The position numbers and the translations under genes are program-made. A stretch of 64,000 nt of DNA from Kitasatospora kifunensis (GTDB taxonomy: Bacteria; Actinomycetota; Actinomycetes; Streptomycetales; Streptomycetaceae): NCBI RefSeq assembly GCF_014203855.1, contig NZ_JACHJV010000002.1, forward strand, positions 620,001 to 684,000, given 5' to 3'. Of the stretch, positions 7,100-16,109 are shown piece after piece (the stretch's first letter is position 1; each line of letters begins with the position of its first letter). The notes beneath the pieces were generated by a model. It made no database searches and was not told the DNA's origin. It saw nothing but the letters and a program-made list of their open reading frames with translations.

Positions 7100-8043
7100 T
7101 CCGCTTCTTCGCCGCCGCCTCCATCGACGGCACCACCGTGGTCCACGACCCGGCCGTGGGCAGCAACCACCTGCCGCCCCAGCCGGTTCCGCTCGGCCGC
7201 GTCGCCCTGGACGAGCGCCAGGTCGCGGCCTGGCCCGAGGCCGACCCGGCGCGGCTTCGGCCCAGTGCCCCGCTGAGCATGTGCTGGTCACCGATCGTGC
7301 GGTGCAACCTGGCCTGCCCCCACTGCCTGGACGACAAGACCGTCCGGGAGTCCACCAGCACCGAACGCCAGGCCCTTGCCGGGCACATCGCCGTCTCCGG
7401 CGTCCTGGGTGTGGACATCTCCGGTGGCGAGCCGCTGCTCCTGGGCGACCTCCCGCACCTCGCCCGCGCGATCCGCGAACACGGCCGAGCCGTGGTCAGC
7501 TGCACCACCAACGGCTGGCACCTCGCCCGACGCGCCGAGGAACTCACCGGGGCGATCGACGCCGTCAGGGTCTCCCTCGACGGCGCCACCGAAGCCACCC
7601 ACAACACCTGGCGAGGTGAGGAAAGCTTCCAACGGGCCGTCACCGGCATCCGCGGCGCCGTCCGGACGGGGCTACGGGTCCAGCTCCAGATGGTCCTGAT
7701 GCGCTCCACCCACCACGAAGCCCAAGCCCTGCTGGATCTGGCGGCCCAACTCGGCGCGGGCGGCGTCACCTTCCTGCAGATGCTGCCCATCGGCGACGGA
7801 GCCTCCATCGCCGCCGAGCAGATGCTCACCGACGACCAGGCTCGCGACACCTTCAGCGCCCTCGACATCCCCGACGGCATCCGGGTCCGGCTGCGCACCC
7901 GCGGCAGCGCCGACGGGTTCACCGTGCTGCGCGCCGACGGCTACGCCTGGCGCAACACCGGCGGCGCCACCGCCATCACCGCGTTCATCCCCGTCACCGG
8001 TCCCCAGGACCTGCGCCTTCCCACCGTCAGGAGCGGCTCATGA
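7096..8043 (+). CDS. radical SAM protein
   Basis: A 315-residue protein with the CX3CX2C iron-sulfur motif in RCNLACPHC (about residue 70), the SAM-binding DISGGEPLLLGDL and a TTNGWHL/VRVSLDG pattern typical of the radical SAM barrel. It is too short for a full C-terminal SPASM domain, and only single cysteines follow. The radical chemistry and substrate cannot be read from sequence. In this operon it may rearrange, methylate or couple a deazapurine or sugar intermediate (inference). ATG 7096 overlaps the stop before it. Confidence 0.85.
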   Translation: MIRFFAAASIDGTTVVHDPAVGSNHLPPQPVPLGRVALDERQVAAWPEADPARLRPSAPLSMCWSPIVRCNLACPHCLDDKTVRESTSTERQALAGHIAVSGVLGVDISGGEPLLLGDLPHLARAIREHGRAVVSCTTNGWHLARRAEELTGAIDAVRVSLDGATEATHNTWRGEESFQRAVTGIRGAVRTGLRVQLQMVLMRSTHHEAQALLDLAAQLGAGGVTFLQMLPIGDGASIAAEQMLTDDQARDTFSALDIPDGIRVRLRTRGSADGFTVLRADGYAWRNTGGATAITAFIPVTGPQDLRLPTVRSGS

Positions 8044-8603
8044 CCACCACCCAGGAGCCCTCCGGTCCGCAGCGGGTATTCGCCCGCACCGCGCCCTACG
8101 CCCCCTCCCTGTACCAGTGCTACGACGCGGCCCGCCTCCTCGCCGAGTCCACCGTCGGCGCCGAGCCGGGCGTGACCGCGGTGATCGGCATCGCCAACGG
8201 CGGGGTGAAGCCCGCCACGGTCGCGGCGGACTTCCTCAAGGTCCCGCTGTACGTGGCCTCCGCTCAGCACAACGCCAGCGACCAGCCGTGGCAGCAGGCC
8301 ACCGGCCAGGTGACCGTCACCCTGCCCGACGACCTGCCCCCGCTGTTCACCAGGCGCGTCCTGCTGGTGGACGACATCGCCGGCTCCGGCGCGACCTTCC
8401 TGGCCGTCGCCCAGGCCCTGCACGGACGCCTCAGTGCCGGGGCTGTGCTGCAGACGGTGGCGCTGTGTCGCAACGCCGGATGCACCGACGGCCCCGACCG
8501 CTGGATCTGGGACGTGGACGACTGGGTGGTCTTCCCCTGGGAGGCTCCGCACTCCGGACCGGTCCGGGCCATGCCGGCGCCCCGGCGGGTGATCACCCGA
8601 TGA
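8040..8603 (+). CDS. type I phosphoribosyltransferase
   Basis: A 187-residue protein with the PRPP-binding loop RVLLVDDIAGSGATF near residue 105 and an upstream VIGIANGGVKPA phosphate-binding turn, as in purine phosphoribosyltransferases. It could attach ribose 5-phosphate to a 7-deazapurine base, as a phosphoribosyltransferase does in toyocamycin-type pathways; that assignment is from context, not from specificity residues. ATG 8040 overlaps the radical SAM stop, and its own stop overlaps the next gene. Confidence 0.85.
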   Translation: MTTTQEPSGPQRVFARTAPYAPSLYQCYDAARLLAESTVGAEPGVTAVIGIANGGVKPATVAADFLKVPLYVASAQHNASDQPWQQATGQVTVTLPDDLPPLFTRRVLLVDDIAGSGATFLAVAQALHGRLSAGAVLQTVALCRNAGCTDGPDRWIWDVDDWVVFPWEAPHSGPVRAMPAPRRVITR

Positions 8604-9733
8604 CCGTCACCCCCACATCCAAGGGCGTCCTGCTCGTCCTCGTCTCCTGGACGCCCAACGCGCCTGCCGGCATCGAACGAGCAACCGCAGCGCTCGCCGT
8701 GGGCCTGGCCCAGGCCGGACACCGTCCGGCGATCGCGACCGCCGCGCCGCAGCCCCCCGATATCGGCCTGCCGGGCGTGACCGTCGAGCGCCTCCGGCTC
8801 ACCGATGTCACCTTCCCGTGCGACGACGTCACCCTGCGCCGCGCCGTCACCTGGCAGGACACCGCCCTGTCCCGGCAGATCGCAGAGCTGATCACGCTTC
8901 ACCGCGTGGACACCGTCCTGTTCACCGACGCGCTCTGGGGCCTGGGCAGGCTCCGCGGCGACTTCCCTGGCCACGTCCATCGGGCCCTGGCCGCGCACGT
9001 TCGGCCCGCGACCCTCGACGCCGGACCGGCGCTCGCCCGTGCCACCCGGGTCATCGTGCCCTCTCCCACCGTCGCCGACGAGATCGCCGGTTGGGGCCCG
9101 CGCGTCATGCGCGTCATCCCCAACGCGCTGCTGGCGGACCCCGCCGTCACCCCGCCCGACCCGCAGCACCGCGAGGGACTGCGGCGCGCCGGACCGGTAC
9201 GGGTGCTGGCCCGGCTCGGCCCCGAGAAGGGTGTCGCCGAACTCCTCGAAGCGGCTCACGGATGGGACCGGCCCGTCGAGGTTGCGCTCGCCGAGGCCGG
9301 CTTCGAGGACGCCACCGGCTCCCAGGCGGACCTGCTCGAACACTGCCGGGCCCTGGCTGCCGGGCGACGCAACATCACGCTGCGGGGCGCTCTCGCCTGG
9401 AGCGAGGTCCTGCCCTGGCTCGCCGGTGCCGCCGCCGTGATCGTGCCCAGCCACCAGGAGACCTTCGGCCTGGTCGCATTGGAGGCCATGAGCGTGGGCA
9501 CCCCGGTGGTGGCCTACCGGGTCGGCAACCTGCCTGCCCTCATCGAGCCGACCGGCCATGGCCAGTACCTTCTCGTTGACCACGAGGCCGGCCCGGCGGC
9601 GCTGCACAAGACCGCACAGACCCTCCTGGAAGATGACATACTGTACGGCGCGACTACACAGGCCGTGTACCGGCGCGCGTCAGACTTCGCGTCCCACCGG
9701 ATCGCTGAACTCTTCATTGAGGCGGTCTCGTGA
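8600..9733 (+). CDS. family 4-type glycosyltransferase
   Basis: A 377-residue GT-B enzyme. The C-terminal half shows VRVLARLGPEKGVAELLEAA and the EX7E signature in HQETFGLVALEAMSVGTPVV, characteristic of GT4. The N-terminal half has PAGIERATAALAVGLAQAGH as acceptor-side loop. GT4 enzymes commonly transfer GlcNAc or similar from a nucleotide sugar. Paired with the PIG-L deacetylase two genes downstream, it recalls the MshA/MshB logic of adding an N-acetyl amino sugar and then deacetylating it. Coupled by ATGA at its start. Confidence 0.88.
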   Translation: MTVTPTSKGVLLVLVSWTPNAPAGIERATAALAVGLAQAGHRPAIATAAPQPPDIGLPGVTVERLRLTDVTFPCDDVTLRRAVTWQDTALSRQIAELITLHRVDTVLFTDALWGLGRLRGDFPGHVHRALAAHVRPATLDAGPALARATRVIVPSPTVADEIAGWGPRVMRVIPNALLADPAVTPPDPQHREGLRRAGPVRVLARLGPEKGVAELLEAAHGWDRPVEVALAEAGFEDATGSQADLLEHCRALAAGRRNITLRGALAWSEVLPWLAGAAAVIVPSHQETFGLVALEAMSVGTPVVAYRVGNLPALIEPTGHGQYLLVDHEAGPAALHKTAQTLLEDDILYGATTQAVYRRASDFASHRIAELFIEAVS

Positions 9734-10596
9734 TGCCCGAAAACCCTGCAACCCCTGCACCGCTGCTGCTCGTTGACGGCTTCAACGTCCTGTGGGCCGG
9801 CACCTTCGGCTTCCCCGCCCCCATCTTCTCCCGCGACAAGAGCCGCGAACTTACCGGCCTCTTCGCCTTCTTCGCCCTCCTGCGCGCCACCATCCGCGAC
9901 GACCTGGACGTGACCAGGCCGGAGGTTCTCGTCGTCTTCGACGGCGAACACGGAACCGCCGACCGCGTCGCCGCCGACGGCGAGTACAAGGCGAACCGCG
10001 AAACGACGGCCGAGGCTCTAAAGCCCCTGCAGTTCCTCGCCCCCGTCAAGGAGGGCCTGAATCTGCACGGCATCCGCTGGGTGGAAGTCGACGACGCCGA
10101 GGCCGACGACGTCATCGCCACGCTCGCCACCCGGGCCGCAGCAACCCGGCCGGTTCGGATCATGTCGCGAGACGCCGACTACTACCAGCTGCTCACCGAC
10201 CAGGTGCGCATCATCAACCGGTCGCGGAAGTCCAGCAGGCGACTGATCACCCCGGCCGAGGTCGTCGAGCGCTACGGCGTCACCCCCGAGCAGTGGCCGG
10301 CCTTCCGCGCGCTGACCGGCGACAGCGCGGACAACATCCCCGGCGTGCGGGGAGTCGGGCCCAAGGTCGCGGCCAGCCTCCTTCGCGACGGCATGCCGCT
10401 CGACCAGCTCCCAGGCTCGGGACGGCTCGTCGGAGCCAAGGGTGCCGCCATCACTGCGGCCTGGGAGGATGTCCTGCGTTGGGAAGGCATGATCACGATG
10501 CACCGGGACCTCACTGTGCCAATCGCACCGACCGGCGAGGTCAGCCCGACGCTGCCCAAGCCCGCCGATGTCGTCGAGAAAATCGGTCTCTGGTGA
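9730..10596 (+). CDS. FEN-type 5'-3' exonuclease
   Basis: A 288-residue protein with a complete set of metal-binding acids: LLLVDGFNVLWAG, DDAEADDVIATLA, MSRDADYYQLL and the helix-hairpin-helix segment GDSADNIPGVRGVGPK. This is the PIN-like fold of DNA polymerase I 5' nucleases; the length suits a stand-alone enzyme. Such a nuclease is unexpected in a small-molecule operon and, together with the RT-like gene, argues that a nucleic acid is involved. GTG 9730 and ATG 9733 are both possible starts; both overlap the previous stop. Confidence 0.9.
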   Translation: MMPENPATPAPLLLVDGFNVLWAGTFGFPAPIFSRDKSRELTGLFAFFALLRATIRDDLDVTRPEVLVVFDGEHGTADRVAADGEYKANRETTAEALKPLQFLAPVKEGLNLHGIRWVEVDDAEADDVIATLATRAAATRPVRIMSRDADYYQLLTDQVRIINRSRKSSRRLITPAEVVERYGVTPEQWPAFRALTGDSADNIPGVRGVGPKVAASLLRDGMPLDQLPGSGRLVGAKGAAITAAWEDVLRWEGMITMHRDLTVPIAPTGEVSPTLPKPADVVEKIGLW

Positions 10597-11210
10597 CGGC
10601 CGCACTGCCAGGCTCCATTCTGGCTTTCTTCGCCCACCCGGACGACGCCGAGTTATGGGCGGGAGGAACCCTTACGCACCACGCCGCGCACGCGCCCGTC
10701 ACCGTCGCAGTCCCCTTCCGTGATCCCGTCCGCGACGCCGAAGCCGCCAAGGGTGCCGAGATCCTCGGCACCGCGCTTCGGCAGCTCCCCATCCTGGACA
10801 CCTCGGCCATCCACCAGCTGCTCGTGGATGTTCGCCCGGAACTGGTGATTACTCATCCCCTCCGGGACGTGCACCCGGAGCACCGCGCCGTCGCAACCGC
10901 AGTGCTGCAGGCCCTTCCTGAAGCCGTGATCGCCACCGGCTTCCCTCGCCGGCTCTACACCTGCGACACCTACAACTCCTTGACCCTCGACGGTCCGCTC
11001 AACGCGACCACGATCGTCGATGTCACCCACACCTTCGCCACGAAGATGAGGGCGTTGCGCGAGCACGCCTCCCAGCCGATCGAAGAACACTTCGGCCCCA
11101 TGGCCGAGAACCTGGGCCGCCTCTGGGGCGCCCGCATCGGGAGCACCCACGGCGAGGCTTTCACCGCCCTGCCGATCCTCGGCTGTCTCCCCGCAGCCAC
11201 CCAGCTCTGA
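10593..11210 (+). CDS. PIG-L family zinc deacetylase
   Basis: A 205-residue protein from GTG 10593, overlapping the exonuclease stop. The zinc motif AHPDDAE lies near residue 15 and the third ligand region is HPEHRAVA. The family removes N-acetyl groups from GlcNAc-containing small molecules (mycothiol precursor, GlcNAc-PI). It is probably the partner of the GT4 enzyme upstream. Codon 21 is a TTA (10653-10655), the rare Leu codon that makes translation depend on the bldA tRNA in Streptomyces. Confidence 0.87.
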   Translation: MTAALPGSILAFFAHPDDAELWAGGTLTHHAAHAPVTVAVPFRDPVRDAEAAKGAEILGTALRQLPILDTSAIHQLLVDVRPELVITHPLRDVHPEHRAVATAVLQALPEAVIATGFPRRLYTCDTYNSLTLDGPLNATTIVDVTHTFATKMRALREHASQPIEEHFGPMAENLGRLWGARIGSTHGEAFTALPILGCLPAATQL

Positions 11211-11364
11211 CCGGCTGCCGCTGCCCCCTGGCCTCTGCGCCAGTCAGCCCCCGGAACCTTCCTATAGCCATCCCGGCTACCAAGGCGTCAAGGCCATCGC
11301 ACACGCCCAGCGGCGTGGGCATCACGACTTCGACCCCTACCAGCCATCAGCGAACGGATCCAAC
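11211..11364 (+). other. spacer between PIG-L and folE with an open in-frame extension
   Basis: The folE frame stays open through this whole spacer and reads a plausible peptide (YQGVKAIAHAQRRGHHDFDP) with good codon bias in its second half, but contains no ATG or GTG. It may be a relic of a gene once present here. No promoter or hairpin is obvious. Confidence 0.3.
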
Positions 11365-11985
11365 ATGCCTGCTGACACCACCGCCCTGGCCGCGATACTG
11401 CGTCCCGCTCCCCGCGACCGCCGGCCTGTCGACACAGCCCGCGTCACCAACCTCGTTCGCCAGCTCCTCGACGCGATCGGCGAGGACCCTGACCGTGAGG
11501 GCCTGGTCGACACCCCCAGCCGAGTCGCGCGCTGGTGGGCCGAGTTCCTCGACCATGACGCCGGTTCGGTTGACACCGTCTTCAGCCACATGACAGACGC
11601 CGACGGCCTCGTGCTGCTCCGCGGCATCGAAGCCTGGAGCCTGTGCGAGCATCATCTGCTGCCGTTCCGGCTAAACGTGTCCATCGCCTACCTGCCGCAC
11701 GCCAAGGTCCTCGGCCTGTCCAAGCTTGTGCGTCAACTTCGAGCCCACACGCACGGCCTCCAACTCCAGGAGCGCATTACCAACCAGGTGGCCGCCGCCA
11801 TCGCCAAGGCCGCCGGCACGGACGATGTAGCCGTCTACGCAGAGGGCGAGCACCTCTGCATGAGCATGCGCGGGGTCGAGGCCGGCGGCGTCCGAACCAT
11901 CACTTCGTGTCGCCTCGGCCGCACCGCCAGCGACCCCGACCTCGCGGCCCGCATCGAACGCCTCGCGACCGCGACCTGGCACTGA
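11365..11985 (+). CDS. folE: GTP cyclohydrolase I FolE
   Basis: Catalyses GTP to 7,8-dihydroneopterin triphosphate, the entry step for preQ0 synthesis. The 206-residue protein has the zinc-binding SLCEHHLLPF, the conserved LGLSKLVR and EHLCMSMRG, and EDPDREGLVDTPSRVARWW at the front, all expected of bacterial FolE. It follows the PIG-L gene after 154 bp, the only real gap in this operon apart from the one before the RT-like gene. A housekeeping folE is presumably elsewhere, so this copy is likely dedicated to deazapurine supply. Confidence 0.95.
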   Translation: MPADTTALAAILRPAPRDRRPVDTARVTNLVRQLLDAIGEDPDREGLVDTPSRVARWWAEFLDHDAGSVDTVFSHMTDADGLVLLRGIEAWSLCEHHLLPFRLNVSIAYLPHAKVLGLSKLVRQLRAHTHGLQLQERITNQVAAAIAKAAGTDDVAVYAEGEHLCMSMRGVEAGGVRTITSCRLGRTASDPDLAARIERLATATWH

Positions 11986-12072
11986 CGGGGTTCGAGCCCC
12001 AATTCCCAACTCGAATCCGGAGCTGGCAGTGGGGCACCGCCCCGCCTGCGCGTATCGCATCCGATACCACTC

Positions 12073-12092
12073 GCCGATGATCAATCATCGGC
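12073..12092. terminator. possible hairpin terminator between convergent genes
   Basis: GCCGATGAT and ATCATCGGC form a 9-bp inverted repeat with a 2-nt centre, overlapping the stop of the minus-strand STAND gene and lying about 90 bp after folE. There is no U-tract, which is usual in actinomycetes. Confidence 0.4.
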
Positions 12093-15000
12093 TCCCGCAA
12101 GGAACCTTGCCCTACGGTCTGGATCAAGGTCCCATCGCAGAGCGATCGAAATCATGCCATCCAACTGCAGGACGTCGTCTGTCGGATTGCCGGTCAGGCC
12201 ACGAGCGAGGGAGATGGCGAGGTGCGTCATCTCAGGCTCCCGCAGGGCGGCACCTGCCGCGAACTCGCTTGCCACCCGACGGGCGACGGAATTGAGGAAT
12301 CCCACGACCTCACCGGTGACGGGGTCCTCGGGCTGGAGTTCCGTGATGACGCGGACCGCCTGCACGACCTCAGCCCCGGCCTGGTCTGCGACTTCCCGGT
12401 GCCGCGGATCGGGATCCCGCAGGGTCATCAGGTGAGCCAGTGCGGAAAGGCATTGGAGAGCTTGGTGGGCACCGATCGCAGCGTCGGTGAGCGGAGTCGG
12501 GTACGGCTCAGGTAGTGCCGTGCCCCAGGTGTCGAAAAGGTCGGTCCCCGGCCACAGCGTGGTCTGCAGCTTCTGTGCCAGGAGCCTGACCGGCCTGCCG
12601 TCGAGGAGGGGGATGAGGAGGACTGCCCTGCGGTTTCCCTGGGACACGAAGTCATGTCGCAGCAGACCGCTCAGCTGCTCCACCACCACTGGCCACTCGG
12701 CGAGGTCGCCGAGTTCCACTCCCACTGCCATCCCCACGGCTGGCCATTCCGTCGCGTTGGCGTCAGAGAGTGGCTGGGTGTACAGCCGAACCGAGAGCCC
12801 CATGGCGTCGGCATCGGCCTGGAGCTTCTGCTGGACAGCGCTCTCCCGTGCTTCAGCGGTCCTGCGGGCGAGAGCCGCAGCACGGGCAAACGCTTCGGCC
12901 GACGACCCTGATCGCGCCTCGGCCATGATCGACTTCGGGTCGAGACCGCCCCAGACGAGTTCCGCGAGAACGGCGTGCAGATCGGCAAGCATCCCCGCCA
13001 ACTGGTTGAGGAGGTCAGGCGGGTCCTGGTCGATGAGGTGCCAGCGTTCCTCGTCCCGCACGCGCAGCGCGGTCACACTCAGAGTGTCTCGGGCATAACA
13101 GGCCAGCGATCGATGCTCCTGGGGGTCGAGAAGCCTTCGGGTGAGGTTGTCCGTGATCCCGTCAGCGAGCAGTTGCAGTCGGTCGACCCAGACGTCCTCA
13201 ACGGCGTCGTCGGCGGGAAGTGCGGACAGGCTGGCATTGTCCGCAGGCAACGTCAGCGCGGCGGCCTGCTCCTGCAAGGCGGCCTGCATCGTCTCCAGTT
13301 CGGTGATGTCCCGGGGCCGGTTGCGGCCCATGCACCAGACTCGGGTGAGGGTCGCCAGGTATCGGTGCAGCGTCGGAATGATGACGGCTGCGGAGGCCGT
13401 TCGACTCGTCCAGTCGGATGTGCCAGCCGCCGCTGTGGCGATCAGAGTCTGGGCGCGGAACCAGGCCACTTGGGTCGGTGAGCTGTCGTAGCGGCGTTGC
13501 AGCTTGCTGACCCCGCTCGTGAAGTCTCCGAAGGTCAGGGGGATTCCGCCAGACCGCAGGGTCTGGACGTCGACGCTTTCGCACCGTGGCAGGCAGCGCA
13601 GTAGGAGCCGTCCGAACTCCACGGTCGCCTTCTCCACATCCGGCTGTATCCGATCAGATATCTGCAGCAGGCGGGCGTAGGCTACCGCGCCACTGTCCCG
13701 CTCCATGACGGACACCTCGGTGACCCAAGGCGAATGAGCCCTGAGCCCCCTCATGATGGCCTCCTCCCCGCCGGCGAGGCCCAGCAGGTTCTCGGCCAGA
13801 GCGACCGACACCGCGCGGGCTGTCGTGAGAATGTCTCCCAGCGACTTGATCGGTGAGGTGGCGACCACCTGGCCGAAGGGTGACCCGGCGAGTACGGCCG
13901 GCCAGCCCGTGATGTCCAGATCCGTTCCCACGAGTACAGCCAGGAACCGCTGTGCCACCCCCTGGTCCCCGCACTGCGCAAGACGGCGTCCCAACTCGGG
14001 CATCCCGAGCCGTGCCACTAGCGCGTCGCGCAGCGGTGCTCCTGGCTGGCCGGCCGCCTTGATCTCGGCGATGGCTGCGGCGATCTCGGGCTTCAGGTTC
14101 GGCAGTGGTTCCTTGGTGGTCAGCGCGAGCTTCAGGGTGATGCGCCGGTGCGCGGGCGACACCTGATGCCGCTCGAGAATCCGTGCCCAATCGCCGGCAC
14201 AGCGCGTGAAGTCGACCAATCGCAGCGCATGCAGGACCCCGATGATCGCCTCCGCGGCGGTCCTGCGCGCGAGTTCGGCTGTAACCTGCTCGAGGACGAC
14301 GGAGTCCAGGTCGGGGCGCTCGGTGAGAACGCCGGCCACAAACGGTTGGAGCTGTCCGTCTTCCAGTATCCGCATGACCGCGATCACGGTCTCGTCGAGC
14401 ATCGGTGGCGGGACCGCGTGCACAGCGTCGGCCAAGCGGCCCGAACGCAGCTGGTGCAGCCCGGACAGCCGACCCATCTGCTCATGGACGAGGTGTTCGT
14501 CGACCAGGCGGGACAGCGCGACTCGAAGGTCCGCGTCTCCTACCTCCAGTTGCTGCTGAAGTGCCCGCACCGACAAGTCGGCGCCCCATCGGTGGGCCAC
14601 CGAGAGCATGGCCAGGACCGCGATCTCCGTCTGCCGCCCTTCGACCACCCGCCGGTCGACCTGATCCGCCAGGACGTCCAAAAGCCGTCGTCCGCGCGTG
14701 AGAAGGTGTGTGAACTCGAGCGTCAATCCGTCCGCAGCTTCGTATGCTTCCCGCCAGTGCGGAGCCGTCGAGGCACCGGATGCAACCAGCCCCGCATGGA
14801 TCTGCTCCGCCACCTCCTCATCGAGGCCTACAGAGATCTGAGTGCAGTCGCCGCGGGTTCGAAGGGGCAGTAGATCCTCGCTTCGAACAGAGCCCAGCAA
14901 CATCACTCCGGGAACCGGTGCGAGTTCACGAAGGAGGACGTCCCAGGCCTCGGCCGCGCCGATCCCGATGCCGTCCACCACGAATCCGACCGGGGACCGG

Positions 15001-16109
15001 GTTGACGGCTTCAGGCCTTTGGCGAGTCGTACCAGCGCGGCGGTGTCCTTGTCCTGGAGGCGCCTGATCCGGTACCAGAGGACGTGCCTCGTCGCGTAGG
15101 CGGCCGCCCACATGACGGTCGACTTGCCAACTCCGGACGGGCCGGTGACAAGGACGCTCTCTCCCCGGTCGATCGCAGCTGCGACCTGGCCAGTCAGAGC
15201 TGGCCTGGGGGCAGGTAGGCCTGCGGCGATGTGGCCAGGCTGAACATTGATGCCCTCGTAGAATCCGGCTGCTCGTAGCGGTCGGTCAAAGTCCACTGGC
15301 TCGCAGACGCCCGTGGCCAGCGCCTCCTCCAAGGAGTCGCGGTCGATGGTTTCCGCGACTTCCGTCGCGATCCTCGCGATGCTCGTTCGACTCAGTCCGA
15401 CAGCCCCCGCAAGGCCTGCCGCCGCGTTGGTATCAGCGTGGTCTGCCACTGCGTTGCGCAGGGCCAGCACCACCGACTCAGCTCCTGCGGGCAGTAGGCC
15501 GAATCGCTGCACCACGGCAGTGCAGGTGTCCTCGGCTGCGACACGCCACGGCAGCACGTAGATGCTGACCGCGTGACACCAGGCGTCGACTTCATTGCCG
15601 CTCAGACCGGCCTCGGCAGCCTTCCTGTCGAGTTCCAGCAGCAACGAATGATCGTCCGGCAGAGCACTCAGCGGCCGGCCCCACTCGGTGAACCACTCAC
15701 CGTTGACCGGCCTTTCGAGCACCAGGACCGGCCGACCAACCGCTCCTGCCTGTTCGCGCTTCGCGTGTGCCTTGGCCATGGCAACGAGGTGATCGGCTAC
15801 GCCTGGAACGGTGAAGTCACCGATTCGTTCCTGTCGGGACTTCACCTGGACGTGCCATGAAGTCGTGCCGTCACACGACAGGTCTTCCAGTCCCTCCGGG
15901 ACGATGCGATCGGCGATGAGGGCACCGGACAGGACGCGACCGCAAAGCCACGCCCCGACGGCGTCCTGATAGTGGAACCCGCGGATAGCCCGCGCTCCCG
16001 AACGCGTCGCCGTCCACAGTGCTTCAGCGGGTCCACTACTCGCGCCGCTCTGCGGCAGGGGCCGAACGGGTCGGCCCTTCCTTCCCGGCGCCCTGTTTTT
16101 GCTGGCCAT
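12081..16109 (-). CDS. STAND-type NTPase with N-terminal nuclease-like domain (probable phage defence)
   Basis: A 1342-residue protein from ATG 16109 (an upstream TTG at 16169 is possible). Residues about 35-95 contain RAIRGFHYQDAVGAWL and GLEDLSCDG/WHVQVKSR, resembling the PD-(D/E)xK-type DUF4297/Cap4 nuclease pattern (E-x-D with QxK). A P-loop (VTGPSGVGKST) lies near residue 325 and a Walker B-like VGFVVDGIG about 65 residues later; the remaining 900 residues are helical, as in sensor regions of STAND proteins. Avs and related proteins share this effector-NTPase-sensor order and cleave DNA on recognising phage proteins. Specific family membership is not settled. It stands alone, convergent with folE. 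Confidence 0.7.
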   Translation of the reverse strand: MASKNRAPGRKGRPVRPLPQSGASSGPAEALWTATRSGARAIRGFHYQDAVGAWLCGRVLSGALIADRIVPEGLEDLSCDGTTSWHVQVKSRQERIGDFTVPGVADHLVAMAKAHAKREQAGAVGRPVLVLERPVNGEWFTEWGRPLSALPDDHSLLLELDRKAAEAGLSGNEVDAWCHAVSIYVLPWRVAAEDTCTAVVQRFGLLPAGAESVVLALRNAVADHADTNAAAGLAGAVGLSRTSIARIATEVAETIDRDSLEEALATGVCEPVDFDRPLRAAGFYEGINVQPGHIAAGLPAPRPALTGQVAAAIDRGESVLVTGPSGVGKSTVMWAAAYATRHVLWYRIRRLQDKDTAALVRLAKGLKPSTRSPVGFVVDGIGIGAAEAWDVLLRELAPVPGVMLLGSVRSEDLLPLRTRGDCTQISVGLDEEVAEQIHAGLVASGASTAPHWREAYEAADGLTLEFTHLLTRGRRLLDVLADQVDRRVVEGRQTEIAVLAMLSVAHRWGADLSVRALQQQLEVGDADLRVALSRLVDEHLVHEQMGRLSGLHQLRSGRLADAVHAVPPPMLDETVIAVMRILEDGQLQPFVAGVLTERPDLDSVVLEQVTAELARRTAAEAIIGVLHALRLVDFTRCAGDWARILERHQVSPAHRRITLKLALTTKEPLPNLKPEIAAAIAEIKAAGQPGAPLRDALVARLGMPELGRRLAQCGDQGVAQRFLAVLVGTDLDITGWPAVLAGSPFGQVVATSPIKSLGDILTTARAVSVALAENLLGLAGGEEAIMRGLRAHSPWVTEVSVMERDSGAVAYARLLQISDRIQPDVEKATVEFGRLLLRCLPRCESVDVQTLRSGGIPLTFGDFTSGVSKLQRRYDSSPTQVAWFRAQTLIATAAAGTSDWTSRTASAAVIIPTLHRYLATLTRVWCMGRNRPRDITELETMQAALQEQAAALTLPADNASLSALPADDAVEDVWVDRLQLLADGITDNLTRRLLDPQEHRSLACYARDTLSVTALRVRDEERWHLIDQDPPDLLNQLAGMLADLHAVLAELVWGGLDPKSIMAEARSGSSAEAFARAAALARRTAEARESAVQQKLQADADAMGLSVRLYTQPLSDANATEWPAVGMAVGVELGDLAEWPVVVEQLSGLLRHDFVSQGNRRAVLLIPLLDGRPVRLLAQKLQTTLWPGTDLFDTWGTALPEPYPTPLTDAAIGAHQALQCLSALAHLMTLRDPDPRHREVADQAGAEVVQAVRVITELQPEDPVTGEVVGFLNSVARRVASEFAAGAALREPEMTHLAISLARGLTGNPTDDVLQLDGMISIALRWDLDPDRRARFLAGADD

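Noticed and set aside
11987..12000. tRNA T-arm-like sequence GGGGTTCGAGCCCC after folE (possible attachment site)
   Set aside because: No anticodon or acceptor stem can be built around it and no integrase or matching second copy is in the window; it is probably a chance hairpin.
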